This document shows positions 45,363-54,829 of a DNA stretch of 64,000 bases, one piece after another (position 1 is the stretch's first letter; every line of letters begins with the position of its first letter). A program made the position numbers and the translations under genes. The DNA comes from Kallipyga massiliensis ph2 (GTDB lineage: Bacteria; Bacillota; Clostridia; Tissierellales; Peptoniphilaceae), in NCBI RefSeq assembly GCF_000311985.1, contig NZ_HE978585.1, forward strand, positions 1,193,443 through 1,257,442, read 5' to 3'. The notes beneath the pieces are model-generated. The model was not told the origin of the DNA, ran no database searches, and was given only the letters and a program-made list of their open reading frames with translations.

Positions 45363-48181
45363 TCTTCCACCTCGTCGAAAGTTGCTTCATCCTCGGGTTC
45401 ATAAGCGATCAGATAGCGAAAGCTTCCACGGCGGAGATTTGTCTTACGACCTTGTTTTAGGCGGAGGTAGGTCATTTCAAAGATAAGAAGGACCACGAGT
45501 GAAAGGGCGGATGTAATGGCCCCATAATTCAAATAGGGCGGGGTATAGGTCATGGAAAAACGGTGGCTTCCTTCAGGAACGGAGACCAGGGTCAGACCGT
45601 CCAAGCCTTTTTGACTATGGACCAGTTGGCCATCCACAAAGAATGTCCAGCCCTCATCATAGGGAATGGAGAGGAGGAGGTAGGGAGTATTCTTTTTTGC
45701 CTGAAAGCTTCCTTCCAAGTAGGTATCTTGCCAATAAGTCACTTTCAGGCCATTCGTCTCTTGGAAATTCTTGGCCTGGTCCCAAGCCATTTCATTAAAG
45801 CGGAAAAGGGAGATGTTATTGATGGTGAAGTTAGTTTTCTTCTTATCGAGAGTCACCTTCAAATTCTGGGCCCGACTTGGGTCAGATTTTGCCGCCACAT
45901 TATAAACCTGGGAAAAGCTGAAGGATGAGTTTCGTTTTGAAGGCAAGGGGTCGCCATTTAAAGAAAGTTTGGAGTTCTTCTTATTGAGGGTGTTGGAGAT
46001 GGATAGATAATAGGAGGCTCCTTTTTCTGTTTGAAAATGGTAGTTGAGGGAGGCTTCTTTTCCGTCTTCAATCTGGCGGAAGCGGGAGAGATTGTCCTTG
46101 GACTGACTTTCCTTCATATTCTTTCTTTCTGTCAGATCACAAACCTCTCGTTGGAAGTAGTTGATGGACCCGGGATTGCCATCCAAAAAGTTAGCGATCA
46201 TATCCTGACTATCCACGGGGTTCTTCCGTCCAAAATGAAAGTTCCGGATTCCTTCTTCAGCGAGAAGGCCCAGGGGTAGGGCTTGGTCCAGCTCATAGAC
46301 ATCCATATATGGCGTGGATCCCACCTTTTTCATATCTCGAATGTCCGGCCGGTAGGAGTTTTTTTTGAAATGGGAGTAATAGGGAACCTGGCCATTATCT
46401 TTTACTTTGGAAACCAGGTAATAGCGGAGTCCAAATAAGCCATCCGTCAACTTGGTGGGGTTGGATCCCGTTACAGAATTGGAGGTTACCGGAAAACCCA
46501 GACCCGACATGACATCAACCGTTGTCCGGTTCAAATCCGAATTGAAATGGGAGAGACAGGGATAAGCAAACCGCATACCGTCGTTATTGTCATGCTGAAA
46601 GTCCTTTTCAATCCGGTAAAAGTCATTTTCTCCCGGCAGGATCTCATCAACAGTCTCTTTTAAAGCTTGTTCAAAAAAGCGGAATTGCTGGTGAGATTCG
46701 TAGTCATAGCAGCCCGTCAGGAAGGCCCCGTGGATTCCCATCTCCACAAAGGTCACCAGGGCCAGGATTCCTGTCAACTGGCGACGGAAAAGTAAAGATG
46801 GGGAAGATGCCCTGGCATGAAGGAGATAGACCAGAACAAGGATGATAACTCCGGTTGCCAGGAGGTGGTAGAGGGTCAGGAAATCCTTAAAGCGGTCCAG
46901 ATTAAAATAGAGGTAGGCCAGTAGACCGCCGTAAAGGACCAGGGTGGCGAGATAAGCAATGGGGCGGGTGGACCTGATCCGGTCAAAGGACCGGTAAGCC
47001 AGGTAGACCATGAAAAAAGACATGAGCCAGGAGTAGCGGTAAATATACCAAAGAGGGTGTTGCATCCCATGCCATATCATGTTAAGAGCATCAATTCCCA
47101 TGGAGAAATAAAGGACAGCCAAGACGAAGAATGCCCCTAATTTTTCCCGGAAGGAAATGCCCTTTTGAAAAAAGTAGAGGATAATCAGGATATTCACCAA
47201 GCTACCCACGAAAATATTAGGCAAGCCGTAGGGGACCTGGTCATAGGAAAAAGCACCGGGAATAATCTTGGCAAAAAAGTCAAAGGGGGGATAGTTCCAT
47301 TCGATTTTCGGAAGGAATTCCTGGGTGTAGGATCCCTTGGATAAGACAATGGAATAGAGGGTGGGCGCCAAAACAACTGCTGCCAATCCTGCCCCGATAA
47401 GGGAGTAAAGGAGGAAACGGACAAATTGGAAGAAACGGTCCTTGACCCATTCTTTTTGAGAAAAGTTGATATCCCTGGGCGCACGAATCAAACTAAAGAC
47501 CGAATAAAAGGCCAAAAAAAGACAAGCCATGAAGGCCATATAGTAGTTCACCAGGATCATATAGGCCAGAGAGAGGGCATAGGGGAGGGGGTTCTTTCCC
47601 TCAAAAAGTCGCTCCAAGAACAAGACCACCAGCGGAAAGACCAAGATAACATCCAGCCACATGTGGTTGAGCATAAAAGCCACAGCAAAGGAGAGGACGC
47701 CATAAAGGGTGGAAAAGAGGACCACTTTTCCGTCCTGTCCCTTTTCATGGCCCATCAAAAAGATAGAGAAGTTTAGACCGGCTAAGCCGATTTTCAGGCA
47801 TTGGACGATCTGGATAGCAAAGGGAAGGTCTTCCCTGGAAAAGAGGAAGAAAATGAAATGGAGGGGGCTGAGCAAGTAATAAGAGTAGGTCCCGGCCATC
47901 CCTCCGCCCAAGGATTTTGTCCAATTGTAAAAGAAGCCCCCCGGTTCCGATAGGCTATGACGGAAAGCCTCATAGAAGCCCACATATTCGTGGCGAAGGT
48001 CCACAGCCATGGTGGTATTGGGCCCGAAGGGGAAGATTCCGGACACAACAAAGCCGGGGATTAAGAGCAGGATGGGCAGGAGAAAAGAGGCCAGAAGGAT
48101 TAAAGCCCGCTTGGAAAAAGCAGGCTTGGTCCGAACTCGTAAAACGGTGTCCATGCCACGGTAAACTTTTTTTACATTCAT
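45359..48181 (-). CDS. yfhO: YfhO-family membrane glycosyltransferase
   Basis: YfhO-type proteins are large polytopic membrane proteins; in Bacillus YfhO is linked to glycosylation of lipoteichoic acid. The 940-residue protein has about 12 N-terminal membrane segments (to about 470), a large extracellular domain (about 490-870) and one last membrane helix near 895-915. Recognisable family segments are PFGPNTTMAVDLRHEYVGFY near 53, GGGMAGTYSYYLLSPLHFI near 90 and YNEGW-like IPYDEGWTFFVDG near 845. The gene lies 22 nt after glnS and is coupled to the small zinc-ribbon gene. Substrate is inferred only from the family. Confidence 0.85.
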   Translation of the reverse strand: MNVKKVYRGMDTVLRVRTKPAFSKRALILLASFLLPILLLIPGFVVSGIFPFGPNTTMAVDLRHEYVGFYEAFRHSLSEPGGFFYNWTKSLGGGMAGTYSYYLLSPLHFIFFLFSREDLPFAIQIVQCLKIGLAGLNFSIFLMGHEKGQDGKVVLFSTLYGVLSFAVAFMLNHMWLDVILVFPLVVLFLERLFEGKNPLPYALSLAYMILVNYYMAFMACLFLAFYSVFSLIRAPRDINFSQKEWVKDRFFQFVRFLLYSLIGAGLAAVVLAPTLYSIVLSKGSYTQEFLPKIEWNYPPFDFFAKIIPGAFSYDQVPYGLPNIFVGSLVNILIILYFFQKGISFREKLGAFFVLAVLYFSMGIDALNMIWHGMQHPLWYIYRYSWLMSFFMVYLAYRSFDRIRSTRPIAYLATLVLYGGLLAYLYFNLDRFKDFLTLYHLLATGVIILVLVYLLHARASSPSLLFRRQLTGILALVTFVEMGIHGAFLTGCYDYESHQQFRFFEQALKETVDEILPGENDFYRIEKDFQHDNNDGMRFAYPCLSHFNSDLNRTTVDVMSGLGFPVTSNSVTGSNPTKLTDGLFGLRYYLVSKVKDNGQVPYYSHFKKNSYRPDIRDMKKVGSTPYMDVYELDQALPLGLLAEEGIRNFHFGRKNPVDSQDMIANFLDGNPGSINYFQREVCDLTERKNMKESQSKDNLSRFRQIEDGKEASLNYHFQTEKGASYYLSISNTLNKKNSKLSLNGDPLPSKRNSSFSFSQVYNVAAKSDPSRAQNLKVTLDKKKTNFTINNISLFRFNEMAWDQAKNFQETNGLKVTYWQDTYLEGSFQAKKNTPYLLLSIPYDEGWTFFVDGQLVHSQKGLDGLTLVSVPEGSHRFSMTYTPPYLNYGAITSALSLVVLLIFEMTYLRLKQGRKTNLRRGSFRYLIAYEPEDEATFDEVEE

Positions 48182-48203
48182 GGATACTTCCTTTAATGGA
48201 TTA

Positions 48204-49895
48204 TTACTTTACTTTGTAGGAATCTCTCAGGGAGACAATTTCGTTGAAAATCCGATGGTCAGCCCTTGACTTCGTGTCTTCAATAAAGAAGCCCTTCCGC
48301 ATGAACTGGACCTGTTTTCGACCTTCCTGGGCCAGGTAGGGCTCCACATAGCAAGATTTCAAGACTTTGAGGGAGTCCGGGTTGATGAGCTCCGTATAGT
48401 CGCGGTCATCCCCATCCGGATTCTCCACAGTAAAGAGCTTGTCATAGAGGTTGACCTGGCATTCGATCCCTTCTTTCACAGGAACCCAGTGGATGGTTCC
48501 CTTGATCTTCCGGCCGTCAGCGGGATTCCCACCCTGGGAATCGGGATCGTAGTCGGCGTGAACACAGGTCACTTGGCCATTATCATCCGTCTCATAGGAG
48601 GTGCATTTGACCACAAAGGCGTTCATAAGCCGGACTTCATTGCCGGGGAAGAGACGGAAGTATTTCTTGGGTGGGTCAACCATAAAGTCATCCCGATCAA
48701 TCCAAACTTCTTTGCCGAAGGGGACCTGATGAGTTCCCATGGATTCATCCTTGGGGTGGTTTTTGATGGTGCAGACCACGGTCTCCTCTTCGGGGAAATT
48801 ATCGATCACCAACTTGACGGGATCCAGGACGCCCATCACTCGGGGAGCATGTTGGTTGAGGTCATCCCGGACGAAATACTCCAGGTATTGGAAGTCGACA
48901 ATAGAGTCGGTCTTAGAGACACCAACAGCCTCAATAAAATTCCGGATGGCTTGAGGAGTATAGCCCCGACGCCGCATGCCGATCAGGGTGGGGAGGCGGG
49001 GGTCATCCCAGCCGTCCACCAGGCCTTCCTCCACGAGATAGCGGAGTTTCCGCTTGGACATGACGGTGTAGGTCATATTGAGACGAGCAAATTCAATCTG
49101 TCGGGGCTTATTTTCCACCTGGGTTTCCTCGACGACCCAGGTGTAGAGGGGGCGGTGGGCTTCAAATTCCACCGTGCAGAGGGAGTAGTTGATCCCTTCA
49201 AAAGCATCCTCCAAGGGATGGGCAAAGTCATACATGGGGTAAATGCACCATTTTGTCCCGGTCATGTGGTGGGGCTTGTGGGCAATGCGGTAGATGACAG
49301 GGTCCCGCATATTCATATTTCCGGAGGCCATATCAATTTTTGCCCGTAAAGTTTTTTCGCCGTCCTTAAATTCACCGGCCCGCATCCGTTGGAATAGGTC
49401 CAGGTTCTCCTCGACAGACCGTTCCCTGTAAGGGGATTCTATCCCGGGGCGGTTAAAGTCGCCACGGCTTTCCCGGATTTCCTCAGCCGTCTGGTCATCC
49501 ACATAGGCCTTGCCACGACGGATAAGGTGGAGGGCCGCCTCATACATCTTTTCAAAGTAATCCGAGGCATGGAAAAAGCGGTCACCCCAGTCGAAGCCTA
49601 ACCAATGAATGTCCTCTTTGATGGCCCGAACAAAGGCTTCATCTTCCTTAACCGGGTTGGTGTCATCCATCCGGAGATTGCAGAGACCCCCATATTTTTC
49701 GGCCGTACCAAAGTCCAGGCAGATGGCCTTGGCATGGCCGATGTGGAGAAGGCCATTGGGCTCCGGGGGAAAGCGGGTGTGGATATTTTGGCCATGAGTC
49801 CGTCCACCGGGTTTTTGTTCTTCATCAATAATTTGGTGGATGAAGTTGCTGGTGCATTCATCCTGAACGGAATTTGTATCGATCGTGGGATTCAT
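48204..49895 (-). CDS. glnS: Glutaminyl-tRNA synthetase
   Basis: GlnRS charges tRNA-Gln directly with glutamine. The class I signature PPEPNGLLHIGHAKA near 43 (HIGH) and VMSKRKL near 278 (KMSKS) are both intact, with LRMDDTNPVKED near 76 and the glutaminyl-specific DDPRLPTLIGMRRRGYTPQAI. The C-terminal anticodon-binding beta-barrels complete the 563 residues. GAGAGGAG precedes the ATG. Many Gram-positives lack GlnRS and use GatCAB amidation instead, so its presence is informative. It heads the glnS-yfhO-zinc-ribbon transcription unit. Confidence 0.96.
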   Translation of the reverse strand: MNPTIDTNSVQDECTSNFIHQIIDEEQKPGGRTHGQNIHTRFPPEPNGLLHIGHAKAICLDFGTAEKYGGLCNLRMDDTNPVKEDEAFVRAIKEDIHWLGFDWGDRFFHASDYFEKMYEAALHLIRRGKAYVDDQTAEEIRESRGDFNRPGIESPYRERSVEENLDLFQRMRAGEFKDGEKTLRAKIDMASGNMNMRDPVIYRIAHKPHHMTGTKWCIYPMYDFAHPLEDAFEGINYSLCTVEFEAHRPLYTWVVEETQVENKPRQIEFARLNMTYTVMSKRKLRYLVEEGLVDGWDDPRLPTLIGMRRRGYTPQAIRNFIEAVGVSKTDSIVDFQYLEYFVRDDLNQHAPRVMGVLDPVKLVIDNFPEEETVVCTIKNHPKDESMGTHQVPFGKEVWIDRDDFMVDPPKKYFRLFPGNEVRLMNAFVVKCTSYETDDNGQVTCVHADYDPDSQGGNPADGRKIKGTIHWVPVKEGIECQVNLYDKLFTVENPDGDDRDYTELINPDSLKVLKSCYVEPYLAQEGRKQVQFMRKGFFIEDTKSRADHRIFNEIVSLRDSYKVK

Positions 49896-49931
49896 AAAAA
49901 CTCCTCTCTGATATGCTCAAGTGATTGGTCT

Positions 49932-49940
49932 ATTTTACCA
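49932..49940 (-). promoter_or_regulatory. Extended -10 promoter for glnS
   Basis: On the - strand TGG-TAAAAT occupies 49940-49932, 37 nt upstream of the glnS ATG. No clear -35 is present. Confidence 0.5.
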
Positions 49941-50065
49941 TGTTTAAAGGGAAAAGGCCTGGCCAGAATCTCCAGCAAATATTCTAGCATCCTCAAAATC
50001 CTCCCGAGATCATAGTGGAGGGGAGAGGAGACCGACCAAGGCCGTGGTTTTCAAAATATAAATTA

Positions 50066-50091
50066 TGTCACAAAATACATATTTTGTGACA
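50066..50091 (-). terminator. 26-bp perfect palindrome, probable terminator of the transglutaminase operon
   Basis: Arms tgtcacaaaata (50066-50077) and tattttgtgaca (50080-50091) are perfectly complementary with a 2-nt centre. It lies 38 nt past the transglutaminase stop and, on the - strand, is followed by a T/A-rich tail (taatttatatttt). A terminator is the simplest reading; a dimeric operator about 170 nt upstream of glnS is the alternative. Confidence 0.5.
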
Positions 50092-50128
50092 ACAGAGGGG
50101 GCCCGGACAAATAAGCCCGGAAGCCAGT

Positions 50129-52510
50129 CTACCAGGGCTTTCTTGGCACCTTGAAGACTTCCCCGAAGAGCCATCCTGTCTTCGACAATTTCCTCTTTCT
50201 TTCTGCGGACAATTTGATATAGAGACGGTGAATGGCTTGGAGATCTTCCCTTGTTGGTTCTTCTTCACCGTAACGGAAAGCTTCCAAACTCGCTTGGACC
50301 TCATTGATCTCCTTCCAATCATACTTGACGTAAAGTTTATCCAGAAGGTCTTTAACCGTGTCCTTCCTTTGGATGGATAGTCCTTCCTCTTGACCCATAC
50401 GCTTTATCTCTGTCCAGATTCGATCCATGGTTTCCCTTGGACCGGTTTTTGCCCGATCCAGAGATGCCGGCAACTGACGTTCTTTCCAACGTCGGTCTTT
50501 TCCGATGACATAAAAGGCCAATCCCAAGGCGAAGACGAGGATAATTAAGCCGAATACCATCCATTTCGCTCCAGAGGCCTCCAGAGGGCTTTTAGGCGAT
50601 TTTTCATCCTCAGAGGTATCGTTGTCTATTGGCGTTGAAGATTCTTCGTCTATTGACGCCTCAGGCCCTGATTCTTCGGAAAGATCTTCTGAGGATTCTT
50701 GGCTATCTTCCGGTTCCTCCGGAGTGGGTTGATCGTCCGGATGGTTTAAGGATAAACCGGATAAGGTCTCCATATGTGAAGATGGTGTGGCTTCGACAGG
50801 AATCCATCCCAAACCTTCCATATGGACTTCACACCAAGCGTGGGCCTGGTTGGCGGTTAAGGTTCGGTTGGCCACATCATCCGGCGCAATGTCCATAAAA
50901 GGCAGGACAAATCCTTCGGCGTATCGGGTTTCATAACCCAGGTCCCTCAACAGGATGGTCATGGCTGAGGCAAAGTAAACGCAATAGCCTTCCTTATTTG
51001 TCAAAAAGTTATCAATAAATAATTCATCATCAGAAATCGTGGAGGCATTTAAATTATAGCTGTAGTTCCGGGAGAAATGGTCTTGGATTTGGCTAACCAA
51101 GCTGGCAAAGTCTTTTTCTTCCCCATAGACAATCTCATGAAGGCTAGAGTCCAAGACAGCGACATTATTCTCCAAGGCCCTCTCCCCCTTCACCCTTGTC
51201 GGTGTGTAGGAGGCCAGGCTTTGGGGATCCACCACTTTTCTCAGGGGAATATAGTGGTCTATGGAGACCATGCCGAATTCATGATAGGGAGATTCCGAGA
51301 CCACCATCCCATTCTCGCTATAGAGAAAAGAATTGTTGATCTGAAGCCCGGTAAAGGGATCCATTGGATTGATTGGGCCATCAGGAGCCTGAAGAAGGCG
51401 GCCTAAAAGTCCGGGCTTTCCCGGTGTGAAGACCACCTTGGTGTCTCTATGGGGTCGCTGGATGAGGATGGTGGGTTTAATCAGACCATCCTGGAGAGCC
51501 CGGTCTCGGACAGCCTTATCCGTAAACCAGAAGCTTTTGGCCTTATCCGAAGTGACATCGTCAAAAAAATTCAAATCCCAGGGAAAGACCTTTAGGATTT
51601 GTTCATTTTTATAGGACCAGGAGTGTCCATCGAAGGCATCATAGGTTGACCCACGCAGGTAAAGGGCATCCGGGCCGGCAGTCACATCGATATAAGGGTC
51701 CTCACTAGGCTTTACGGGACCGCCGACATGAAGGTTTCCCTGAGGATAAAAACCTAACTCCTTTAAAGAGAAAGCGGTAACCTCTCCCCCTTCCATGGGC
51801 CTCTTATCATTGAGGAAGCGGTGGAAGTCGGGATTGAAGAAGGTATCGCTGGGGATAACCAGGGAAAGGAGGAAGGTCAGGCCCACTAAGGTCAACCCGA
51901 AGCTGATCGGGGGTCTTTGGTCCCTTCCGGCCGGATCCTGTCTAAAGGCATAGGAAGCGTAGACACAAAATAACCCGGCAAGAAGAGCCGGCATCCACCG
52001 TAGATCAACGGTTAAATCTTCAATAAAAAAGAGAGGGCCAATCAAAAAGAGGAGGTTTAGCAAAGGAATGGGCAGGGCCCAAATCGTCAGGACAGAAAGA
52101 AGAGAGCTTCCAAACAAAATAAGATTGGGAATCGACTGAGGCATAAGCAAAGGATCTTCTATTGAGGTGGCTTGAATCCAACCGAGAATCCGTTGAAAGG
52201 CCCCTTCCTTTGACAGCCAAAATGAAGGAGAAAGAAAGGACAGTCCGAAATCTGAACCGCTTACCCACTGGACAATCAAAAGGAGAAGGGATAAAGCGAC
52301 AATCGGAAGTGAAATCTTCCAATATTTGAAAACAAGTCCTGAAAGAAGGCAGACCGATAGAACGATGGCCAGACTGAATAGGAAGTTGACCCCCACAGAA
52401 GGAGCATACTGTCCAACAAGACGAAGTCCGAAATAGCTTAGACAGAGGGCGAATACCGAAGAGGTTAGCCAGGATTGAAGGGTCTGCGCCCATTCTTTTT
52501 TAGTTTTCAT
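50129..52510 (-). CDS. Transglutaminase-like membrane protein (TgpA type)
   Basis: The 793-residue protein has about six N-terminal membrane segments (to about 205), an extracellular region, and a transglutaminase-like core: catalytic Cys in EGYCVYFASAMTILL near 510 and His in HAWCEVHMEGLGW near 553. The usual third-residue motif reads WIPVEATPSS, with Glu where many members have Asp. An acidic linker, one more membrane helix near 655-675 and a cytoplasmic DUF4129-like tail follow. The start at 52510 follows GGAGGGGG and overlaps the DUF58 gene by 11 nt; 52531 is an alternative. The substrate is unknown. Confidence 0.88.
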   Translation of the reverse strand: MKTKKEWAQTLQSWLTSSVFALCLSYFGLRLVGQYAPSVGVNFLFSLAIVLSVCLLSGLVFKYWKISLPIVALSLLLLIVQWVSGSDFGLSFLSPSFWLSKEGAFQRILGWIQATSIEDPLLMPQSIPNLILFGSSLLSVLTIWALPIPLLNLLFLIGPLFFIEDLTVDLRWMPALLAGLFCVYASYAFRQDPAGRDQRPPISFGLTLVGLTFLLSLVIPSDTFFNPDFHRFLNDKRPMEGGEVTAFSLKELGFYPQGNLHVGGPVKPSEDPYIDVTAGPDALYLRGSTYDAFDGHSWSYKNEQILKVFPWDLNFFDDVTSDKAKSFWFTDKAVRDRALQDGLIKPTILIQRPHRDTKVVFTPGKPGLLGRLLQAPDGPINPMDPFTGLQINNSFLYSENGMVVSESPYHEFGMVSIDHYIPLRKVVDPQSLASYTPTRVKGERALENNVAVLDSSLHEIVYGEEKDFASLVSQIQDHFSRNYSYNLNASTISDDELFIDNFLTNKEGYCVYFASAMTILLRDLGYETRYAEGFVLPFMDIAPDDVANRTLTANQAHAWCEVHMEGLGWIPVEATPSSHMETLSGLSLNHPDDQPTPEEPEDSQESSEDLSEESGPEASIDEESSTPIDNDTSEDEKSPKSPLEASGAKWMVFGLIILVFALGLAFYVIGKDRRWKERQLPASLDRAKTGPRETMDRIWTEIKRMGQEEGLSIQRKDTVKDLLDKLYVKYDWKEINEVQASLEAFRYGEEEPTREDLQAIHRLYIKLSAERKRKLSKTGWLFGEVFKVPRKPW

Positions 52511-53708
52511 GGCCCCCTCCCTTCTCTTCATCCAACCATAGGCAGGAAAAATCAGCTTTTTTTACCTTTTCTACCATATCCGGATCATTCATAGAAAGAT
52601 AGGATAAACAAATGAAATAGATCCCCAACTCATAGGCCTGGATTAGGGCCCCCAAGGACTCCTGGTCAAAGCGCTGGATAAAGATAACCTGGGCTTTATC
52701 ACCCATGGGCTCAATCTTCCAGTTAAGGCCCCCGGTTCGGAAAGGGAGCCTGGCTAACCAAAGTCGGAGCTTTCCCTCTTCAGCGATGGAGGGAAAGGTC
52801 TTATATTGGCCTTGGACATCCGAAATGCGGACGACCTGCCTCCGGTCCAGCATGGTCTTGGAAAAAGTATAGATCTGGTCAAGGAAGAAATTCCGGTCCA
52901 TGAGCAGGCGGAGCCGGTCTCCATGAAGGTCCGTTTTTTTCGCTGTCATAAAGTGGGGCGAAGGTCCTTCCACATCTGCTGTATGGACGATGATCCGGAG
53001 GGGTTCCTGGTCAGTATCCGAATAGCGTTTAACCATGAACTCCTGGAGGCGGGCCGTTAACTTCCAGTGGACATGAGCCATGGACTCTCCTTGGGCTAGG
53101 GGATCGATAGAAAAAAGATCATCCGTTACTGTGGTTAAGTTTTTTTTCTGAATGGGGTCCCCGAGTTCATCAGCAAGGGAGGTCAGTCCGGATCCGGCCT
53201 CTCCGCGACTCAGGCTGGGCAGGGCATAGCAGTGGACCATATGGCTGAGCCGGTCCTGGCTGAAGGACATCCGGATGAAGCCCAGGAAGTCCTCATAAAT
53301 GGGTTCTTTGGTTTCCAGGGTGTAAGTTCCCGTAAAGGGCAACATAAAAGCCAGATCTACTGTCCGGGTCTCCTTAGGCTGGAGCATGACTTCCATGGGT
53401 TTTTCTTTTTTCCCCTGGACAATTTTCAAGTCGGGAAAGAGGAGAAAAAAGGCCATAAACGGAGATTCATTGGTCAGCTGGCAGATCCAATGACCTTCCT
53501 GGCCCCTTTGGAGGACTTGTGGACGGATGGTCAGCTTGGCCTTGAGTTTCCGGTCGGAGAGCTTGGAGAAGATGATGGACAGAATGGGTAGGAGGGTCCA
53601 AAAGATAATAAAAATATGGGGAAATGGCCGTAATTGTAAGTTGGCCAGGACGAAAAGAACCAGCCAACCCAGAGCCCAGAAAAAAAAGCGGGGTCGGATG
53701 GCTTTCAT
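52500..53708 (-). CDS. DUF58 domain membrane protein
   Basis: DUF58 proteins accompany MoxR ATPases and transglutaminase-like proteins in a conserved module whose exact function is not known. The 402-residue protein has two membrane segments near 9-25 and 30-46, then a soluble region with the DUF58 core: DPLAQGESMAHVHWKLTAR followed by LQEFMVKRYSD, matching the G....I.W..sAR...l.vk pattern. The ATG overlaps the moxR stop by 4 nt (ATGA), and its end overlaps the transglutaminase gene, so the three are translationally coupled. Confidence 0.88.
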   Translation of the reverse strand: MKAIRPRFFFWALGWLVLFVLANLQLRPFPHIFIIFWTLLPILSIIFSKLSDRKLKAKLTIRPQVLQRGQEGHWICQLTNESPFMAFFLLFPDLKIVQGKKEKPMEVMLQPKETRTVDLAFMLPFTGTYTLETKEPIYEDFLGFIRMSFSQDRLSHMVHCYALPSLSRGEAGSGLTSLADELGDPIQKKNLTTVTDDLFSIDPLAQGESMAHVHWKLTARLQEFMVKRYSDTDQEPLRIIVHTADVEGPSPHFMTAKKTDLHGDRLRLLMDRNFFLDQIYTFSKTMLDRRQVVRISDVQGQYKTFPSIAEEGKLRLWLARLPFRTGGLNWKIEPMGDKAQVIFIQRFDQESLGALIQAYELGIYFICLSYLSMNDPDMVEKVKKADFSCLWLDEEKGGGHEN

Positions 53709-54673
53709 CGGGGGGCGACCATTTCTTTCAGGAGGCGGTCGGTGACGTCAGCGGAAGTCATGCCCTGCCCCCGGGCCTGGGCCTTCATGATCATCCGATG
53801 GTCAAGGACGTCGTGGGCCATCCGTTGGATATCATCCGGCTTGACATAGGTTCGACCTTCCATGAGGGCCAGGGTAGAGGCAGCTTTGAGGAGCATGATG
53901 GAGGCGCGGGGGCTGACGCCCAGTTCCACCCATTCGGATTCACGGCTACCCCTGGTTAGGGAAAGGAGGTAGTGCTTGACTTCATCGGATGCCGTGACAT
54001 CTTCCACGGCTTCGCGGATTTGGCGGATTTCGTTCCCATCCGCGACCACTCGAACGGTCTCGGAAAGATGCTTAAGGGCATCCTTGTCCATAATCAGCAT
54101 TTCTTCTTCTTTGGAAGGATAGCCGATGGATAGGCGCATCATAAACCGGTCCATCTGGGCTTCCGGCAAGGGGTAGGTACCCACATGTTCGACCGGGTTT
54201 TGGGTGGCCATGACCATGAAGGGTTGGGGCAGGATGTAGGTCTTTCCCTCCACGGTGACCTGGCCCTCTTCCATGGCTTCCAAAAGGGCTGACTGGGTCC
54301 TTGGAGAGGAACGGTTGATTTCATCAGCCAGGAGGATTTGAGTCATGGCTGCCCCTTCGCGGAAGACAAATTCCGATGTTTTGGGGTTGTAGATGTTAAA
54401 GCCCGTTACATCCGAGGGCATGAGGTCCGGGGTAAACTGGATCCGTTGGAAGTCCAGGCCTACAGCCCGGGCAAGAGCTCGGGCTACTGTGGTTTTCCCG
54501 ATTCCGGGCACATCCTCCAAGAGAACATGACCCCCGGCCAAGAGGCAAATGAGCATCTTTCGGATGACGACTTGGTTACCCACGACGGATTCTTTTATTG
54601 AAGTCAAGACCTCTTCGGTGAGCTTCTGCGTTTTTCCCGCGGCTTCTTTTACACTAATCTTTCCTACTTTCAT
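53705..54673 (-). CDS. MoxR-family AAA+ ATPase
   Basis: MoxR ATPases act as chaperones that mature or activate partner complexes. The 322-residue protein has Walker A EDVPGIGKTTVARALA near 53, LMPSDVTGFNIYNP, Walker B QILLADEINRSSPRTQSALLEAMEEGQVTVEG near 108-139, the sensor stretch MVMATQNPVEHVGTYPLPEAQMDRF, and an arginine finger region. The ATG at 53705-54673 (start 54673) has GGAGAG 8 nt upstream; a TTG further upstream is less likely. It is the first gene of the moxR-DUF58-transglutaminase operon. Confidence 0.93.
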   Translation of the reverse strand: MKVGKISVKEAAGKTQKLTEEVLTSIKESVVGNQVVIRKMLICLLAGGHVLLEDVPGIGKTTVARALARAVGLDFQRIQFTPDLMPSDVTGFNIYNPKTSEFVFREGAAMTQILLADEINRSSPRTQSALLEAMEEGQVTVEGKTYILPQPFMVMATQNPVEHVGTYPLPEAQMDRFMMRLSIGYPSKEEEMLIMDKDALKHLSETVRVVADGNEIRQIREAVEDVTASDEVKHYLLSLTRGSRESEWVELGVSPRASIMLLKAASTLALMEGRTYVKPDDIQRMAHDVLDHRMIMKAQARGQGMTSADVTDRLLKEMVAPR

Positions 54674-54829
54674 GACAAATCTCTCCTCATTGAACAAATT
54701 TTACCTATCCGGTATATGGCCAAATCCGCCCTTGTCGGACTTGTATCCATTTTGTTACCTATCTTTTTCAATTATACCTCATGGAAAGACAGGGAACAAA
54801 TCCTCCTTCTCCCCCTTCCTCCCCCACTA

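Noticed and set aside
50096-50120. GCCCGG repeats as a terminator stem
   Set aside because: The two copies are in direct, not inverted, orientation and cannot form the needed stem.
54691-54703. GAACAAATT near moxR as an SOS box
   Set aside because: Only one half-site is present; the expected GTTC half is missing, unlike the perfect palindromes at 59325 and 59357.
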